NCBI GenBank assembly: GCA_025800105.1
Contig: JAOXSG010000932.1
Coordinates: 1 to 42,173 of the forward strand
Origin: Cohaesibacter sp.
GTDB lineage: Bacteria > Pseudomonadota > Alphaproteobacteria > Rhizobiales > Cohaesibacteraceae
Length of the DNA stretch: 42,173 nucleotides
Direction of reading: 5' to 3'
Shown here: positions 1 to 9,307 of the stretch, in pieces
Numbering within the stretch: the stretch's first letter is position 1
Layout of the letters: each line of letters opens with the position of its first letter
Program-made: the position numbers and the translations under genes
The notes under the pieces: model-generated
What the model was told of the DNA's origin: nothing
Database searches by the model: none
The model's input: only the letters and a program-made list of their open reading frames with translations

Positions 1-34
1 GCTTATTTTCGACCCTGTTTTTGAGCACTTATCG

Positions 35-68
35 CCCCGTCTTCGTGACGGGGTGGTTTGTGTTTTTA
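35..68 (+). terminator. Possible intrinsic terminator of a gene left of the window
   Basis: A 7-bp stem, CCCCGTC at 35-41 pairing with GACGGGG at 47-53 over a TTCGT loop, is followed by a T-rich but interrupted tract (54-68). This fits the end of a plus-strand gene lying outside the window. The T-tract is imperfect, so confidence is moderate. Confidence 0.45.
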
Positions 69-375
69 TTCTGTGATCGCTACAAAGCTTGCTTGCTCTT
101 TGTGCTTTGGCAAAATTTACCCATACTCCATTGGCGATCCACCTATGGATCGAATGATCACAGATAATTTAAAAGATCCTGCGGCTGTCTAAATCCTGCC
201 AATGATAGGATTGGACCATAAGGGTGCGGTGCATGTCTGCCCTTTAAAAACGATAGCCTTCCGTCAAATCCTCACGATCCCTTTGTGACTTTTCTTGCAT
301 ATGATAGCTCTGAGCTTGAGGATTATTCCTTTTAAGCCAGACAAGATCATGGCATGCCATAGAAGTTGATAAAAT

Positions 376-418
376 AAGGCTATGAAGGCACAAAGATGCT
401 TAAAAGCCCCATAGCCTT
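376..418 (-). terminator. Candidate terminator of the demethylase gene
   Basis: Nine-base arms AAGGCTATG (376-384) and CATAGCCTT (410-418) form a stem just past the stop codon of the minus-strand gene ending at 427. Read on the minus strand the stem is followed by ATTTTAT. The loop is long (about 25 bases), which lowers confidence. Confidence 0.5.
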
Positions 419-426
419 GATTCTCC

Positions 427-2472
427 TTAGATATCCTTCATCAAACGCAATGCATCATAGATAGCGGCATGGGTATTTCTGGCGCTGACGGCATCCCCGA
501 TGCGAAAAAGCTTGAAAGCGCCATCAGCATTGCTCTCTATGTCTTGCACTCTTCCCTCAATCAGAGCGTCATAATCGACTTGACCCAAATTGCTTGAGAG
601 AGGCTTTAAATCGAAATACAGATCATCCAGAGGCAATGTGCCATAATTGACCACAACCTGATCATAAAGCTTCTCTTCCACAAGATCGCTATAATCCGTG
701 CCAATGCTGGTTTTGAGCTGATTGCCCTCGCGCACCACATCCAACAAACGACGTGTCACGGTGAATGTGGTCTGTTTGTCTTGAAGATTGCGCATATAAG
801 GCACAAGATTCATTGCCATGATTTCGGGCGCAAAGGTCCGGTCAGGCGTCATAATCTCAACTTTGGACCCGGCATTGGCAGCAACCTCTGCTGCCATAAG
901 GCCCGGATGATCGCCACTTTCATCATAGATCAGAACATTTTGCGCCACTTTCACATCTCCGGCAATGATATCCCATGCTGAAACGACCAGCGCTTGCTCT
1001 TTGCCACTTTCAAAAAGCTCAACATTTGGCAAGCCACCCGTGGCAACGATCACCACATCCGGGTTCAATGCCAGCACATCGTCCCTTTCTGCCCACATAT
1101 TGAAGTGAAACTCAACATTGTTGGCCTGACATTGCGCCATGCGCCACTCAATGATGGAGATCATTTCTCGCCGACGGGGATTTTGCGCCGTGAGGCGAAT
1201 TTGCCCACCCGGATCAGGCTGGGCTTCCAGCACGATCACCTGATGCCCGCGCTTGCAGGCAACACGCGCCGCTTCAAGGCCAGCAGGACCGGCACCAATG
1301 ATAACAATCTTCTTCTTTTCGGTTGCTGGCGGAATCTGGTGCGGCATGGTGCGTTCACGACCGGTCGCTGCATTATGAATGCATAAAGCATCTCCAGCCT
1401 GATAGATGCGGTCCAGACAATATGTTGCCCCAACACAAGGGCGAATATCATCCTCACGCCCTTCAATCAGCTTGCGCACAATATAGGGATCGGCCATATG
1501 GGCACGTGTCATGCCCACCATATCCAGAAGGCCAGAGGCCACAGCATGACGCGCCGTTGCAATATCGGGAATTTTTGCCGCATGGAATGTCGGCATTCCG
1601 GTGGCTTGCTTGACCGCCCCGGCAAAATCCAGATGGGGCGCATTTTTCATTCCTTGCACCGGAATCATATCAGTCATGGCAGGGTCGGTATGGATTCGCC
1701 CTCTCACAACATTGAGAAAATCAACAAGGCCACTTTTTGCCAGTCTTTTGGAAATTTCCAGACCTTCTTCTTCTGTAATGCCCCCCGGCTGGGCCTCATT
1801 TGCCGTATAGCGAACCCCGACAATGAAATCATGCCCAACGCGCTCGCGGATGGCGCGCAAAACATCCATTGGCAATTGCAAACGGCTTTCCAGCGTCTGA
1901 CCGCCATAAGGGCCGTCCAGATCATTGGTGAGAGGCGACCAGAACTGGTCAAGCAAATGGCCATAGATCTGAAGCTCTATGCCATCCATTCCCCCCGCTT
2001 TCATGCGCTCTGTCGCCTCTGAAAAATTGGAAATGATGCGCGCAATATCCCAATCCTCAGCCAATTTCGGAAAAGCCCGATGCGCAGGCTCGCGATGTTT
2101 TGAGGAACTGATAGAGGGCAACCAGTCGCCCTTGTTCCAGCCGGTGCGACGTCCCAAATGGGTAAGCTGGATCATCACCGCACAGCCATGCTCATGACAG
2201 GCATCAGTCAGTCGCTGAATATGGGGCACAACCTCATCTTTATAGGCAAGAATATTATTAAAAACCGGCGGACTATCTTTCGAAACAGCCGCCGATCCCG
2301 CTGTCATGGTCAGCGCAACCCCCGCTTTGGCCCGCTCTTCATGATAGGCAATATAGCGCTCTTTGGGCATACCATCTTCAGGATAGGCCGGTTCATGGCT
2401 GGTCGTCATGATCCGGTTTTTCAAAGTCAAATGCTTAAGCTGGTAGGGCTGTAATAGCGGGTCCTTGGTCAT
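427..2472 (-). CDS. OYE-type NADH:flavin oxidoreductase / FAD-NAD(P) fusion, N-methyl demethylase-like
   Basis: This 681-residue protein has the layout of 2,4-dienoyl-CoA reductase, trimethylamine dehydrogenase and the DgcA/stachydrine (N-methylproline) demethylases. An N-terminal FMN TIM barrel (about 5-340) is followed by a cluster-binding segment and a C-terminal FAD/NAD(P) Rossmann region with GAGPAGLEAA at 393-402. The N-terminal stretch SHEPAYPEDGMP (25-36) is what I associate with the demethylase branch rather than with FadH. Only three cluster cysteines are visible (346, 352, 364) instead of the usual C-x2-C-x3-C-x11-C. The likely role is oxidative N-demethylation of a methylated amine or betaine, but the substrate is not shown by the sequence. 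No DgcB or sarcosine oxidase genes are nearby, so the gene seems to stand alone. It starts at ATG 2472 and ends before a hairpin. Confidence 0.8.
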   Translation of the reverse strand: MTKDPLLQPYQLKHLTLKNRIMTTSHEPAYPEDGMPKERYIAYHEERAKAGVALTMTAGSAAVSKDSPPVFNNILAYKDEVVPHIQRLTDACHEHGCAVMIQLTHLGRRTGWNKGDWLPSISSSKHREPAHRAFPKLAEDWDIARIISNFSEATERMKAGGMDGIELQIYGHLLDQFWSPLTNDLDGPYGGQTLESRLQLPMDVLRAIRERVGHDFIVGVRYTANEAQPGGITEEEGLEISKRLAKSGLVDFLNVVRGRIHTDPAMTDMIPVQGMKNAPHLDFAGAVKQATGMPTFHAAKIPDIATARHAVASGLLDMVGMTRAHMADPYIVRKLIEGREDDIRPCVGATYCLDRIYQAGDALCIHNAATGRERTMPHQIPPATEKKKIVIIGAGPAGLEAARVACKRGHQVIVLEAQPDPGGQIRLTAQNPRRREMISIIEWRMAQCQANNVEFHFNMWAERDDVLALNPDVVIVATGGLPNVELFESGKEQALVVSAWDIIAGDVKVAQNVLIYDESGDHPGLMAAEVAANAGSKVEIMTPDRTFAPEIMAMNLVPYMRNLQDKQTTFTVTRRLLDVVREGNQLKTSIGTDYSDLVEEKLYDQVVVNYGTLPLDDLYFDLKPLSSNLGQVDYDALIEGRVQDIESNADGAFKLFRIGDAVSARNTHAAIYDALRLMKDI

Positions 2473-2853
2473 GGGACGGTCTCTTTACAATCAAATCATA
2501 TCAAGCCTTATCGGCATATTTTCAAGACATTCAGTCAGTCCGGCAGGAGAGAGGGACTTTTAAGAAGAGCAGCAATTTGCTTTCAAGCACATGAGGAGGC
2601 AATGATGATGCACTCAACCACCTCATGAAGTTTCATAGTCCTCCCATCCTTGGCACTGGCTTTAAGATGGAAGCTGATAAAACTATGCAGGCATTGCACT
2701 TTGCCGAGCAAGCATAAAATGCTCTTGGCCATCATAAAAAGAGGCAAAGAGAAGGATCTCAACCCGCGCTTACCCCTGCCAAAAGACTTATTGCTGATAA
2801 GCCCAAGCATCCGTCTTGCAAGATACAGATTTAACAATGATATCAAGAGAAAG
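2473..2853. other. Intergenic stretch between demethylase and tRNA-Glu
   Basis: There is no convincing gene in these 381 bases. The longest minus-strand reading frame here (about 87 codons, 2583-2846) has no recognisable family and runs up against the tRNA, so I treat it as chance. The demethylase promoter should lie near 2480-2560, but I could not pick out clear -35/-10 boxes. Confidence 0.5.
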
Positions 2854-2929
2854 TGGCACGCCCTACGGGACTCGAACCCGTGTTTCCGCCGTGAAAGGGC
2901 GGCGTCCTAGACCGCTAGACGAAGGGCGC
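2854..2929 (-). tRNA. tRNA-Glu (anticodon TTC), copy 1
   Basis: On the minus strand the 76 bases fold as a complete tRNA. The acceptor stem is GCGCCCT/AGGGCGT, the anticodon stem is CCGCC/GGCGG around a CTTTCAC loop with anticodon TTC, and the T-arm carries GGTTCGAGTCC. The 3' CCA is encoded (TGG at 2854-2856 on the plus strand). It is identical to the copy at 2968-3043 and probably cotranscribed with it. Confidence 0.95.
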
Positions 2930-2967
2930 ATGCCGTATTTTCCTCATCTAGGTTGAGGAAAAATCAA

Positions 2968-3043
2968 TGGCACGCCCTACGGGACTCGAACCCGTGTTTC
3001 CGCCGTGAAAGGGCGGCGTCCTAGACCGCTAGACGAAGGGCGC
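2968..3043 (-). tRNA. tRNA-Glu (anticodon TTC), copy 2
   Basis: This is a second complete tRNA-Glu, base-for-base identical to the copy at 2854-2929, with the same TTC anticodon loop and encoded CCA. On the minus strand this copy is transcribed first and the other follows after a 38-base spacer, which suggests a tandem duplication processed from one transcript. Confidence 0.95.
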
Positions 3044-3186
3044 GCATTTGATGGGCGGTTTATAGGCAGGTTTGCCGAACGGTGCAAGACGCTTTTTGCA
3101 TTTTTATCATGAGCTGTGGGTTATTTTGCACAGACTACCTGAAATTCAGCCAATCTGTTCTTTTTCTTTGGTGTTTTATAATGAAG

Positions 3187-4992
3187 CTAAAAATTCACCG
3201 GCTTTGCAGCATCTAAAATGCGCAGTTGTACACTTGGCCTGCCTTGCCAATGATCCAAAGACAGCGTTCCCGCCACATGCAAAGACTGCCCCCTATTATC
3301 CAGCAATAGCTGGCCCAAAGGCTCATTCGCTGCGCGAAAACAAATGCCTTTTAACTTGCCCCCGGCATTGGACGACAAGGAACAACGCACATGGCCGCCC
3401 TGCCCCACAACATCGGCAAATGCAATCATATGCGAGGGAAACACAAAGATTGGTTCGGAATTGCCCGCGCCATAAGGCCCCGCTTTTTCCAAGAGATTGA
3501 CCAACTCTTCTGTCGCACCAGTTGCTGTCAGGGCACCATCAATTTTCATTTCATCCTTGGCCCGCGCCTGCCCAACCTGCATTGACAATTCATCCTGCAA
3601 ATAGGCTTTGAGCGATGAAAGCGCGCCCTCTTCCACGGTCAGGCCAGCCGCCATGGCATGACCACCGCCTTTCACCAGACGACCCTCTTCAACCCCTTTG
3701 CGTACAGCCGCGCCCAAATCGACCCCGGCAATGGACCGGCCTGATCCCGTGCCCTGCCCATTTGCTCCCATAGCAATGGCAAAAGCAGGCCTGCGAAAGC
3801 GCTCTTTGAGACGCGAGGCCAACAGACCAACGATACCGGCATGCCAGTCGGGGCTGGAGGTTATCAGGCAGGCGACATCAGGATCCGCCATTAAGGCCAT
3901 ATCGGCTTGTGCGGTCGCCTCTTCCAGCATGATTTGCTCCAGCGCCTGACGCTCTTTGTTAAGGCGCTCCAGCTCATTGGCAATTTGCTCGCCCTGTGAA
4001 GGATTTTTCGTCGTCAAAAGACGCGCCCCCAGCGCCGCATCGCCAATGCGTCCCCCTGCATTGATCCGCGGTCCCAACAAAAAGCCAAGATGATACGGTC
4101 TGACCGGACCAGAAACACGAGAGACCGCCTGCAAGGCAGAGAGGCCAATATTGCTGTGCTTGCGGATCACCATCATGCCTTTGATCACAAAAGCTCGATT
4201 AAGACCCTTAAGCGGCACAACATCGCAGACCGTACCCAGAGCCACCAGATCAAGCCAACCCAGCAAATCAGGCGCTGGCCGCTGGGCATTATAAAAGCCC
4301 TGCTGGCGCAAGCTGCGATTGGTGGCAACAACCGTCATGAAGGTGACACCCACAGCCGCCAAATGACCAAGCTGGCTCAAATCATCCTGCCGGTTGGGAT
4401 TGACCAAGGCAACACAGGGCGGCAAGTCTTCGCCGACCTGATGGTGATCGAGCACCACCACATCAATACCACGCTCTTTTGCCCGCTCTAAGGCCGCAAA
4501 GGAAGTTGAACCGCAATCAAGCGTTACAATCAGTGCGTGGCCAGCATCAATCAATTGATCGATTGCCTCTGGATTGGGGCCATATCCTTCGAAAATGCGG
4601 TCTGGAATATAGATGGTGGCTTCAATGCCGCAATGGGTCAGAAAATTATAGAAAAGCGCGCTTGAGGTGGCGCCATCGACATCATAATCGCCGAAAATGG
4701 CAATCTTGTCACCAGACTGAATAGAGCGCGCGATGCGCTCTGCCGCCAGATCCATATCCGTGATGCAAGAGGGATCCGGCATCAAATCCTTGATAGCAGG
4801 ATCAAGATATCCTTGCGCTGCCGCCACATCCAGCCCGCGACCCGCCATAACCCGCGCCACAATATCGGCAATGCCCTGACTTTGGGCAATTGCAGAGGCA
4901 ATGGAGAGACCGCGCTCATCCAATCGCTCCACCCATTTTCTCTCTTTGGCGGAGTTGGTCACACCCAAATAGGCTTTGCTGTCTGCAATCAT
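3187..4992 (-). CDS. recJ: Single-stranded-DNA-specific exonuclease RecJ
   Basis: RecJ degrades single-stranded DNA 5' to 3' in recombination repair (RecF pathway), mismatch repair and stalled-fork processing. This protein has 601 residues, a normal length. The DHH phosphoesterase motifs are visible: GDYDVDG at 101-107 (motif I, metal-binding aspartates), a TLDCGS segment at 158-162 and DHH at 182-184. A DHHA1 segment with GGHAMAAGLT follows in the C-terminal half, then the OB-fold region. The ATG at 4992 is supported by a GAGG ribosome-binding site five bases upstream. It lies downstream of glpX on the same strand, but a terminator at 5050-5080 separates them, so recJ probably has its own promoter in the 57 bases between terminator and start, or depends on read-through. 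Confidence 0.97.
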   Translation of the reverse strand: MIADSKAYLGVTNSAKERKWVERLDERGLSIASAIAQSQGIADIVARVMAGRGLDVAAAQGYLDPAIKDLMPDPSCITDMDLAAERIARSIQSGDKIAIFGDYDVDGATSSALFYNFLTHCGIEATIYIPDRIFEGYGPNPEAIDQLIDAGHALIVTLDCGSTSFAALERAKERGIDVVVLDHHQVGEDLPPCVALVNPNRQDDLSQLGHLAAVGVTFMTVVATNRSLRQQGFYNAQRPAPDLLGWLDLVALGTVCDVVPLKGLNRAFVIKGMMVIRKHSNIGLSALQAVSRVSGPVRPYHLGFLLGPRINAGGRIGDAALGARLLTTKNPSQGEQIANELERLNKERQALEQIMLEEATAQADMALMADPDVACLITSSPDWHAGIVGLLASRLKERFRRPAFAIAMGANGQGTGSGRSIAGVDLGAAVRKGVEEGRLVKGGGHAMAAGLTVEEGALSSLKAYLQDELSMQVGQARAKDEMKIDGALTATGATEELVNLLEKAGPYGAGNSEPIFVFPSHMIAFADVVGQGGHVRCSLSSNAGGKLKGICFRAANEPLGQLLLDNRGQSLHVAGTLSLDHWQGRPSVQLRILDAAKPVNF

Positions 4993-5049
4993 GGCTGCCT
5001 CTTGTTTTCTTTCTGCCTCAAAAAAGGATTGCTATCTCCATTTGAGACG

Positions 5050-5080
5050 AAAAAAGCGGATCAGCGCAACACTGACCCGC
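5050..5080 (-). terminator. Intrinsic terminator after glpX
   Basis: On the minus strand, GCGGGTCAG pairs with CTGATCCGC (one G-T pair) over a seven-base loop and is followed by a run of six Ts. It lies about 80 bases past the glpX stop, so it would separate the aminotransferase-hom-glpX group from recJ. Confidence 0.8.
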
Positions 5081-5160
5081 CTTCATTCTTTGTACGCTTT
5101 CGTCAAAAGTCTGCGCTTATAGCCAGCGCCAGAACTTGACGATGATCGCTCATACCCGGA

Positions 5161-6147
5161 TCAATCCAGATGAAATTTGGAAAAATTGGTATGTTCGGAT
5201 TTCACATAGCGAACGGTGCCAGTGGAAGAGCGCATCACCACAGTCTCGGTGCGGATTTTCTCTTTGCCAAATTTCACACCGCTCAGCATGTTGCCATCCG
5301 TCACGCCAGTGGCAGAAAACGTCACATCACCAGACGCCATTTCTTCCATGCTGAATTTTTTATTCGGATCGGTGACGCCCATTTTAATGGCGCGCTGGCG
5401 CTGCTCATCATTGTTGATGACAAGGCGGCCTTGCATCTGACCACCAATACAACGCAATGCCGCTGCGGCCAGAACACCTTCTGGTGCCCCACCAATACCG
5501 AAATAGATATCAATGCCGGTTTCTTCCGGGTCGGTTGTGTGAATGACACCAGCCACATCCCCATCACCAATCAGACGGATAGCGGCGCCAGTTGCGCGCA
5601 CATCTTCAATCAATTTGGCATGGCGGGGACGATCCAGAATACAGGCTGTTACTTCGTTGATCGGCACACCTTTGGCATTTGCAACGGCCTGCATATTTTC
5701 AACGGGTGTGCGATCAAGATCGACCAATCCTTCAGGATAGCCCGGACCAATGGCTATTTTGTCCATATAGACGTCAGGCGCATTCAAAAGACTGCCCGCT
5801 TCTGCCATGGCAATCACGGCCAAGGAGTTTGGCAGATTTTTGGCGCAGATGGTGGTGCCTTCCAACGGGTCAAGCGCGATATCAACCTTTGGACCCTGCT
5901 TGGTGCCAACTTCTTCGCCGATATAGAGCATGGGCGCTTCGTCGCGCTCACCCTCACCAATCACAACGGTGCCGTCAATTGGCAGACGGTTCAATTCGCG
6001 GCGCATTGCATCAACGGCAGCCTGATCGGCGGCCTTTTCATTGCCATGACCACGCAGACGGGCCGCAGCAACAGCGGCGCGCTCGGTTACACGGACGATT
6101 TCCAGCGTCAGGATACGATCCAGCGCCTGTTCCTTGGTTTCTGCCAT
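5161..6147 (-). CDS. glpX: Fructose-1,6-bisphosphatase class II
   Basis: GlpX hydrolyses fructose-1,6-bisphosphate to fructose-6-phosphate in gluconeogenesis, and in some bacteria also acts on sedoheptulose-1,7-bisphosphate. The 328-residue length is normal. Family motifs are GEGERDEAPML at 64-74 and DPLEGTT at 93-99, both part of the metal- and phosphate-binding site of this inositol-monophosphatase-like fold. A glycine-rich GIGGAPEGVLAAAAL segment lies further on. The ATG at 6147 has an AAGGG ribosome-binding site about nine bases upstream. It follows the homoserine dehydrogenase gene by 56 bases on the same strand, a neighbour order common in Rhizobiales. Confidence 0.96.
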   Translation of the reverse strand: MAETKEQALDRILTLEIVRVTERAAVAAARLRGHGNEKAADQAAVDAMRRELNRLPIDGTVVIGEGERDEAPMLYIGEEVGTKQGPKVDIALDPLEGTTICAKNLPNSLAVIAMAEAGSLLNAPDVYMDKIAIGPGYPEGLVDLDRTPVENMQAVANAKGVPINEVTACILDRPRHAKLIEDVRATGAAIRLIGDGDVAGVIHTTDPEETGIDIYFGIGGAPEGVLAAAALRCIGGQMQGRLVINNDEQRQRAIKMGVTDPNKKFSMEEMASGDVTFSATGVTDGNMLSGVKFGKEKIRTETVVMRSSTGTVRYVKSEHTNFSKFHLD

Positions 6148-6203
6148 TTTCTAAGCCCTTTGACCCATATAGTCTCTGTTTTGCGTTCTGTTTCTTCGCA
6201 AAG

Positions 6204-7532
6204 TTACAAGCGTTCAATTCTGATCATTTGTGGAGGGGCTGCAATATGCCCATCTTCCTTGATTTGCTGCAAAGCCTTGCGCACCGCCTCTTCTGTTGTC
6301 TCATAGGTAATCAGAACAACAGCCTGCGGCGCAACCTCTTGCGCTTGTCCATTTGCAGATTTGGTAAAATGCCCATTCGCACGATGCTGCACGATGCTTT
6401 CCAGCGAAATATCATGCTCTGCCATGCGCTGCGCGATGGAAGCAAAAGCACCGGGACGATCATTCACAGACAAGCGAATATAATAGCCACCTTCATGGGC
6501 GCGCATTTTTGCCCGCACATAAGGCTGCAAGCCCGCTGCTGGTCGTCCCAAAGGATAGACTTTGAAATCGCGCGCCACATCGACAAGATCGGCCACAACA
6601 GCACTGGCTGTTGCATCCCCCCCAGCACCGGGACCGGACATGGTAATGGAGCCAATTGCATCGCCATCAACGGCCACCGCATTGGTGACACCGGAAATCT
6701 GCGCAATGGCTGAGGATTTTGGCACCATGGTTGGGTGCACACGTTGCTCAATGCCGGTATCGGTCTTTTGCGCAACCCCCAAAAGCTTGATGCGGAAACC
6801 AAGCTCATCTGCAGCCCGAATATCTTCTGTGGTCAGCGAGGTGATGCCTTCAAGGAAAATACTATCCGCCTCAATCTTGGTGCCAAAAGCAAGGCTGGTG
6901 AGCAAAGCTAGCTTATGGGCTGTATCATTGCCTTCCACATCAAAGGTTGGATCGGCTTCTGCATAACCAAGGCGCTGGGCATCTTTCAGGCATTCGTCAA
7001 ACGACAGGCCTTCCAGTTCCATGCGTGTCAGGATGTAATTGCAGGTGCCATTCATGATGCCATAAACACGGGAAATGGCATTGGACGTCATACCTTCGCG
7101 CATGGTTTTGATGATGGGAATGCCCCCGGCAACGGCGGCTTCATAATTCAGAGAAACGCCATTGTCTTCCGCCAATGTTGCAAGCTCATTGCCATGCTTG
7201 GCCAAAAGCGCCTTATTGGCTGTGACCACATGCTTGCCAGCTTTCAGGGCTGCGCGCACAGACTCTTCCGCCGCGCCGCTTTCCCCACCCATCAATTCGA
7301 CATAAACATCGATATCATCACTGGTGGCCAGTGAGATCGGATCATCAAACCAGGTGCAATGTGAGAGATCGACCCCTCTATCTTTATCGCGCGAACGCGC
7401 AGTGACGGCGCTCACGCGCATCGCGCGGCCTGCTGAGTTGGCCAACTCGTTTTCCAACAGAGCAAGGCGTTTGACTACTGAAACACCAACCGTTCCAAGG
7501 CCCGCAAGGCCCAGTTTCAAGGGGTTGCTCAT
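6204..7532 (-). CDS. hom: Homoserine dehydrogenase
   Basis: This enzyme reduces L-aspartate-4-semialdehyde to L-homoserine with NAD(P)H, the branch point toward threonine and methionine. The 442-residue protein has the N-terminal Rossmann motif GLGTVG (11-16) and the central catalytic domain with GGIPIIKTMREG and NGTCNYILT. A C-terminal ACT domain (about 345-430, with SVNDRPGAFASIAQ) probably senses threonine. I chose the ATG at 7532 because the family begins just before the Rossmann strand; an upstream TTG at 7568 would add 12 unlikely residues. It lies 60 bases after the aminotransferase gene on the same strand. Confidence 0.96.
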   Translation of the reverse strand: MSNPLKLGLAGLGTVGVSVVKRLALLENELANSAGRAMRVSAVTARSRDKDRGVDLSHCTWFDDPISLATSDDIDVYVELMGGESGAAEESVRAALKAGKHVVTANKALLAKHGNELATLAEDNGVSLNYEAAVAGGIPIIKTMREGMTSNAISRVYGIMNGTCNYILTRMELEGLSFDECLKDAQRLGYAEADPTFDVEGNDTAHKLALLTSLAFGTKIEADSIFLEGITSLTTEDIRAADELGFRIKLLGVAQKTDTGIEQRVHPTMVPKSSAIAQISGVTNAVAVDGDAIGSITMSGPGAGGDATASAVVADLVDVARDFKVYPLGRPAAGLQPYVRAKMRAHEGGYYIRLSVNDRPGAFASIAQRMAEHDISLESIVQHRANGHFTKSANGQAQEVAPQAVVLITYETTEEAVRKALQQIKEDGHIAAPPQMIRIERL

Positions 7533-7592
7533 AAATCGCAAATCCAGTCTTCTTAATCCGTCCAACAATTACGCGGCTTCATGCACTTTTTT

Positions 7593-8768
7593 TTAGTCGC
7601 TGGCAAGGAAGCGGCGAATATTTCTTGCCGCTTGGCGTATCCGTTGCTCGTTTTCCACGAAAGCAAGGCGCACATAGTCATCGCCATATTCGCCAAAGCC
7701 AACACCGGGCGCCACCGCAACATGGGCATTTGCGACCAGCTCCTTGGCAAATTCCAAAGATCCGCGCTCACGGAATTTTTCCGGGATGGGCACCCATGCA
7801 AACATGGTGGCATCGGGCACCGGTATGTCCCAACCAGCACGACCAAAACTTTCAATCATCACATCGCGGCGTTGTTTATAAATGGCGCGGGCTTCTTCCA
7901 CGCAGTCTTCAGAGCCATTGAGCGCAGATGCTGCGGCCACCTGAATGGGGGTGAAAGCTCCATAATCAAGATAGGATTTGACCCGTGCCAAAGCCTTGAT
8001 CATGCGCTCATTGCCCACTGCAAAGCCCATGCGCCAACCGGGCATGGAAAAGGTTTTGGAAAGCGAGGTAAATTCCACAGCGATATCCTTTGCCCCATCC
8101 ACTTGCAAGATAGAGGGCGGCGGCGTCTCTCCGAAATAGATTTCCGAATAGGCCAGATCAGACAAGACCATAATATCATGCTCTTTTGCGACCTTAATCA
8201 CCTGTTTGTAGAAATCCAGATCCACCGTATAAGCCGTTGGGTTAGCGGGATAATTCACAATCAAGGCAATCGGCTTGGGAATTGAGTGCCGCACCGCACG
8301 GTCAATGGCGCGGAAAAATTCCTCATTGGGTTCCGCAGGCATGGAGCGCACCACCCCACCGGACATGATGAAGCCAAAGGAGTGAATGGGATAAGTGGGA
8401 TTTGGCACCAACACCACATCACCGGGGCTGGTGATGGCTTGCGCCATATTGGCAAAGCCTTCCTTGGAGCCAAGGGTGGCAACAATCTCTGTATCGGGGT
8501 TCAGCGTCACCCCAAAACGGCGCTCATAATAAGCGGCCTGAGCCTTGCGCAAACCGGGAATGCCACGCGATGTGGAATAGCGATGGGTACGCGGATTCAT
8601 CACCGTTTCGGTCAGTTTGTCGACAATATGTTTTGGGGTTGGCAAATCGGGATTGCCCATACCCAGATCGATGATATCCGCGCCCGCCGCACGCGCCTTT
8701 GCTTTCAACCGATCAACGGGTTCAAAAACATAAGGGGGAAGGCGACGGATCTTATGGAAATCATCCAT
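7593..8768 (-). CDS. Class I/II PLP-dependent aminotransferase (AlaC/DapL-like family)
   Basis: A fold-type I aminotransferase of 391 residues. The Schiff-base lysine is K238 in SLSKTFSMPGWRMGF, and the substrate/PLP motifs NYPANPTA (172-179) and SDLAYSEIYFG (203-213) are present. Members are annotated variously as alanine-synthesising AlaC, LL-diaminopimelate aminotransferase or 'aspartate aminotransferase'; sequence alone does not decide the amino donor. Adjacency to hom suggests a role in aspartate-family or branched-chain amino-acid metabolism, which is inference. Two ATGs lie six bases apart (8774 and 8768); 8768 has the better-spaced GGAG site and gives the usual MDDFHKIRRLPP start of alphaproteobacterial homologues. 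Confidence 0.9.
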   Translation of the reverse strand: MDDFHKIRRLPPYVFEPVDRLKAKARAAGADIIDLGMGNPDLPTPKHIVDKLTETVMNPRTHRYSTSRGIPGLRKAQAAYYERRFGVTLNPDTEIVATLGSKEGFANMAQAITSPGDVVLVPNPTYPIHSFGFIMSGGVVRSMPAEPNEEFFRAIDRAVRHSIPKPIALIVNYPANPTAYTVDLDFYKQVIKVAKEHDIMVLSDLAYSEIYFGETPPPSILQVDGAKDIAVEFTSLSKTFSMPGWRMGFAVGNERMIKALARVKSYLDYGAFTPIQVAAASALNGSEDCVEEARAIYKQRRDVMIESFGRAGWDIPVPDATMFAWVPIPEKFRERGSLEFAKELVANAHVAVAPGVGFGEYGDDYVRLAFVENEQRIRQAARNIRRFLASD

Positions 8769-8929
8769 TGTCATACTCCACAATTTTTCTGTTGAGGTGA
8801 TGAGATATTTCACGCGATTCTGACAAAACCGCATGATGGTTCACTCTTGGTTTTTACACAGCCTGTTTGAATGAGACAATCAGACAAACGATTTGACCGG
8901 ATTTTTCGGGGGATTTTATGCTTTTGCAC

Positions 8930-9307
8930 TTATTGCGACAGGCTGCGCAATTCTTCTTCTATTTGTGCCCGCTCCTGCTCCGTCAAAAGACGACGCTTTT
9001 GTGCAGGGGCATCTGCAATCACCGGATAATGTGTTGCAGAATTATCCGCCGTTAATTCGCGTAAAGATCGCAAAACCTGATTGGACATATATTTTTGTCC
9101 GGGCAAACTCTTTTGTCCTTGCGGTTCACCAGCAGCTTTATTGTCCTGTTGATCTGACGCCTTTTGACGGGATTTAGAGGCACCCACATCACTATGCGCA
9201 ACAGTGGGTTGAGCCTCCAGCCCTCCCCCGGTTTCCCCCAACCCGGTCGCAGAACATCCAGCTAACAAGATAGCAATCAAAAGGGCTGATCCCTTGGCAC
9301 ATGTCAC
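8930..9307 (-). CDS. Small hypothetical lipoprotein
   Basis: A 125-residue protein with a type II signal peptide. A hydrophobic run, LLIAILLAGC, ends in a lipobox with Cys18, so the mature form would be about 108 residues anchored to a membrane. The rest is hydrophilic and low in complexity (rich in Q, G, S, A), ending in a charged helix (EQERAQIEEELRSLSQ). I recognise no domain. Translation would begin at GTG 9307; there is an in-frame stop three codons upstream and the ribosome site is weak. It reads away from phaC, toward the aminotransferase gene. A small lipoprotein at this position next to phaC is, as I recall, seen in other Rhizobiales, but a shared function is not shown. Confidence 0.7.
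   Translation of the reverse strand: MTCAKGSALLIAILLAGCSATGLGETGGGLEAQPTVAHSDVGASKSRQKASDQQDNKAAGEPQGQKSLPGQKYMSNQVLRSLRELTADNSATHYPVIADAPAQKRRLLTEQERAQIEEELRSLSQ

Larger units (their letters stand above)
1..426. other. Intergenic left edge, no gene seen
   Basis: I find no convincing coding sequence in these 426 bases. A short GC-rich stem-loop lies near the left end and a longer-looped hairpin sits just downstream of the demethylase stop; both are listed separately. The middle (about 60-360) is AT-rich, with a small inverted repeat around 198-215 (ATCCT/AGGAT arms). I cannot assign it a function. Confidence 0.5.

Noticed and set aside
2583..2846. Minus-strand frame of 87 codons next to tRNA-Glu
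   Set aside because: No family similarity, no clear ribosome site, and it abuts the tRNA gene; treated as chance.
5170..6306. Long plus-strand frame of 378 codons opposite glpX
   Set aside because: It is antisense to a clear, motif-complete glpX gene; its translation (rich in His, Phe, Cys) is typical of a shadow frame.
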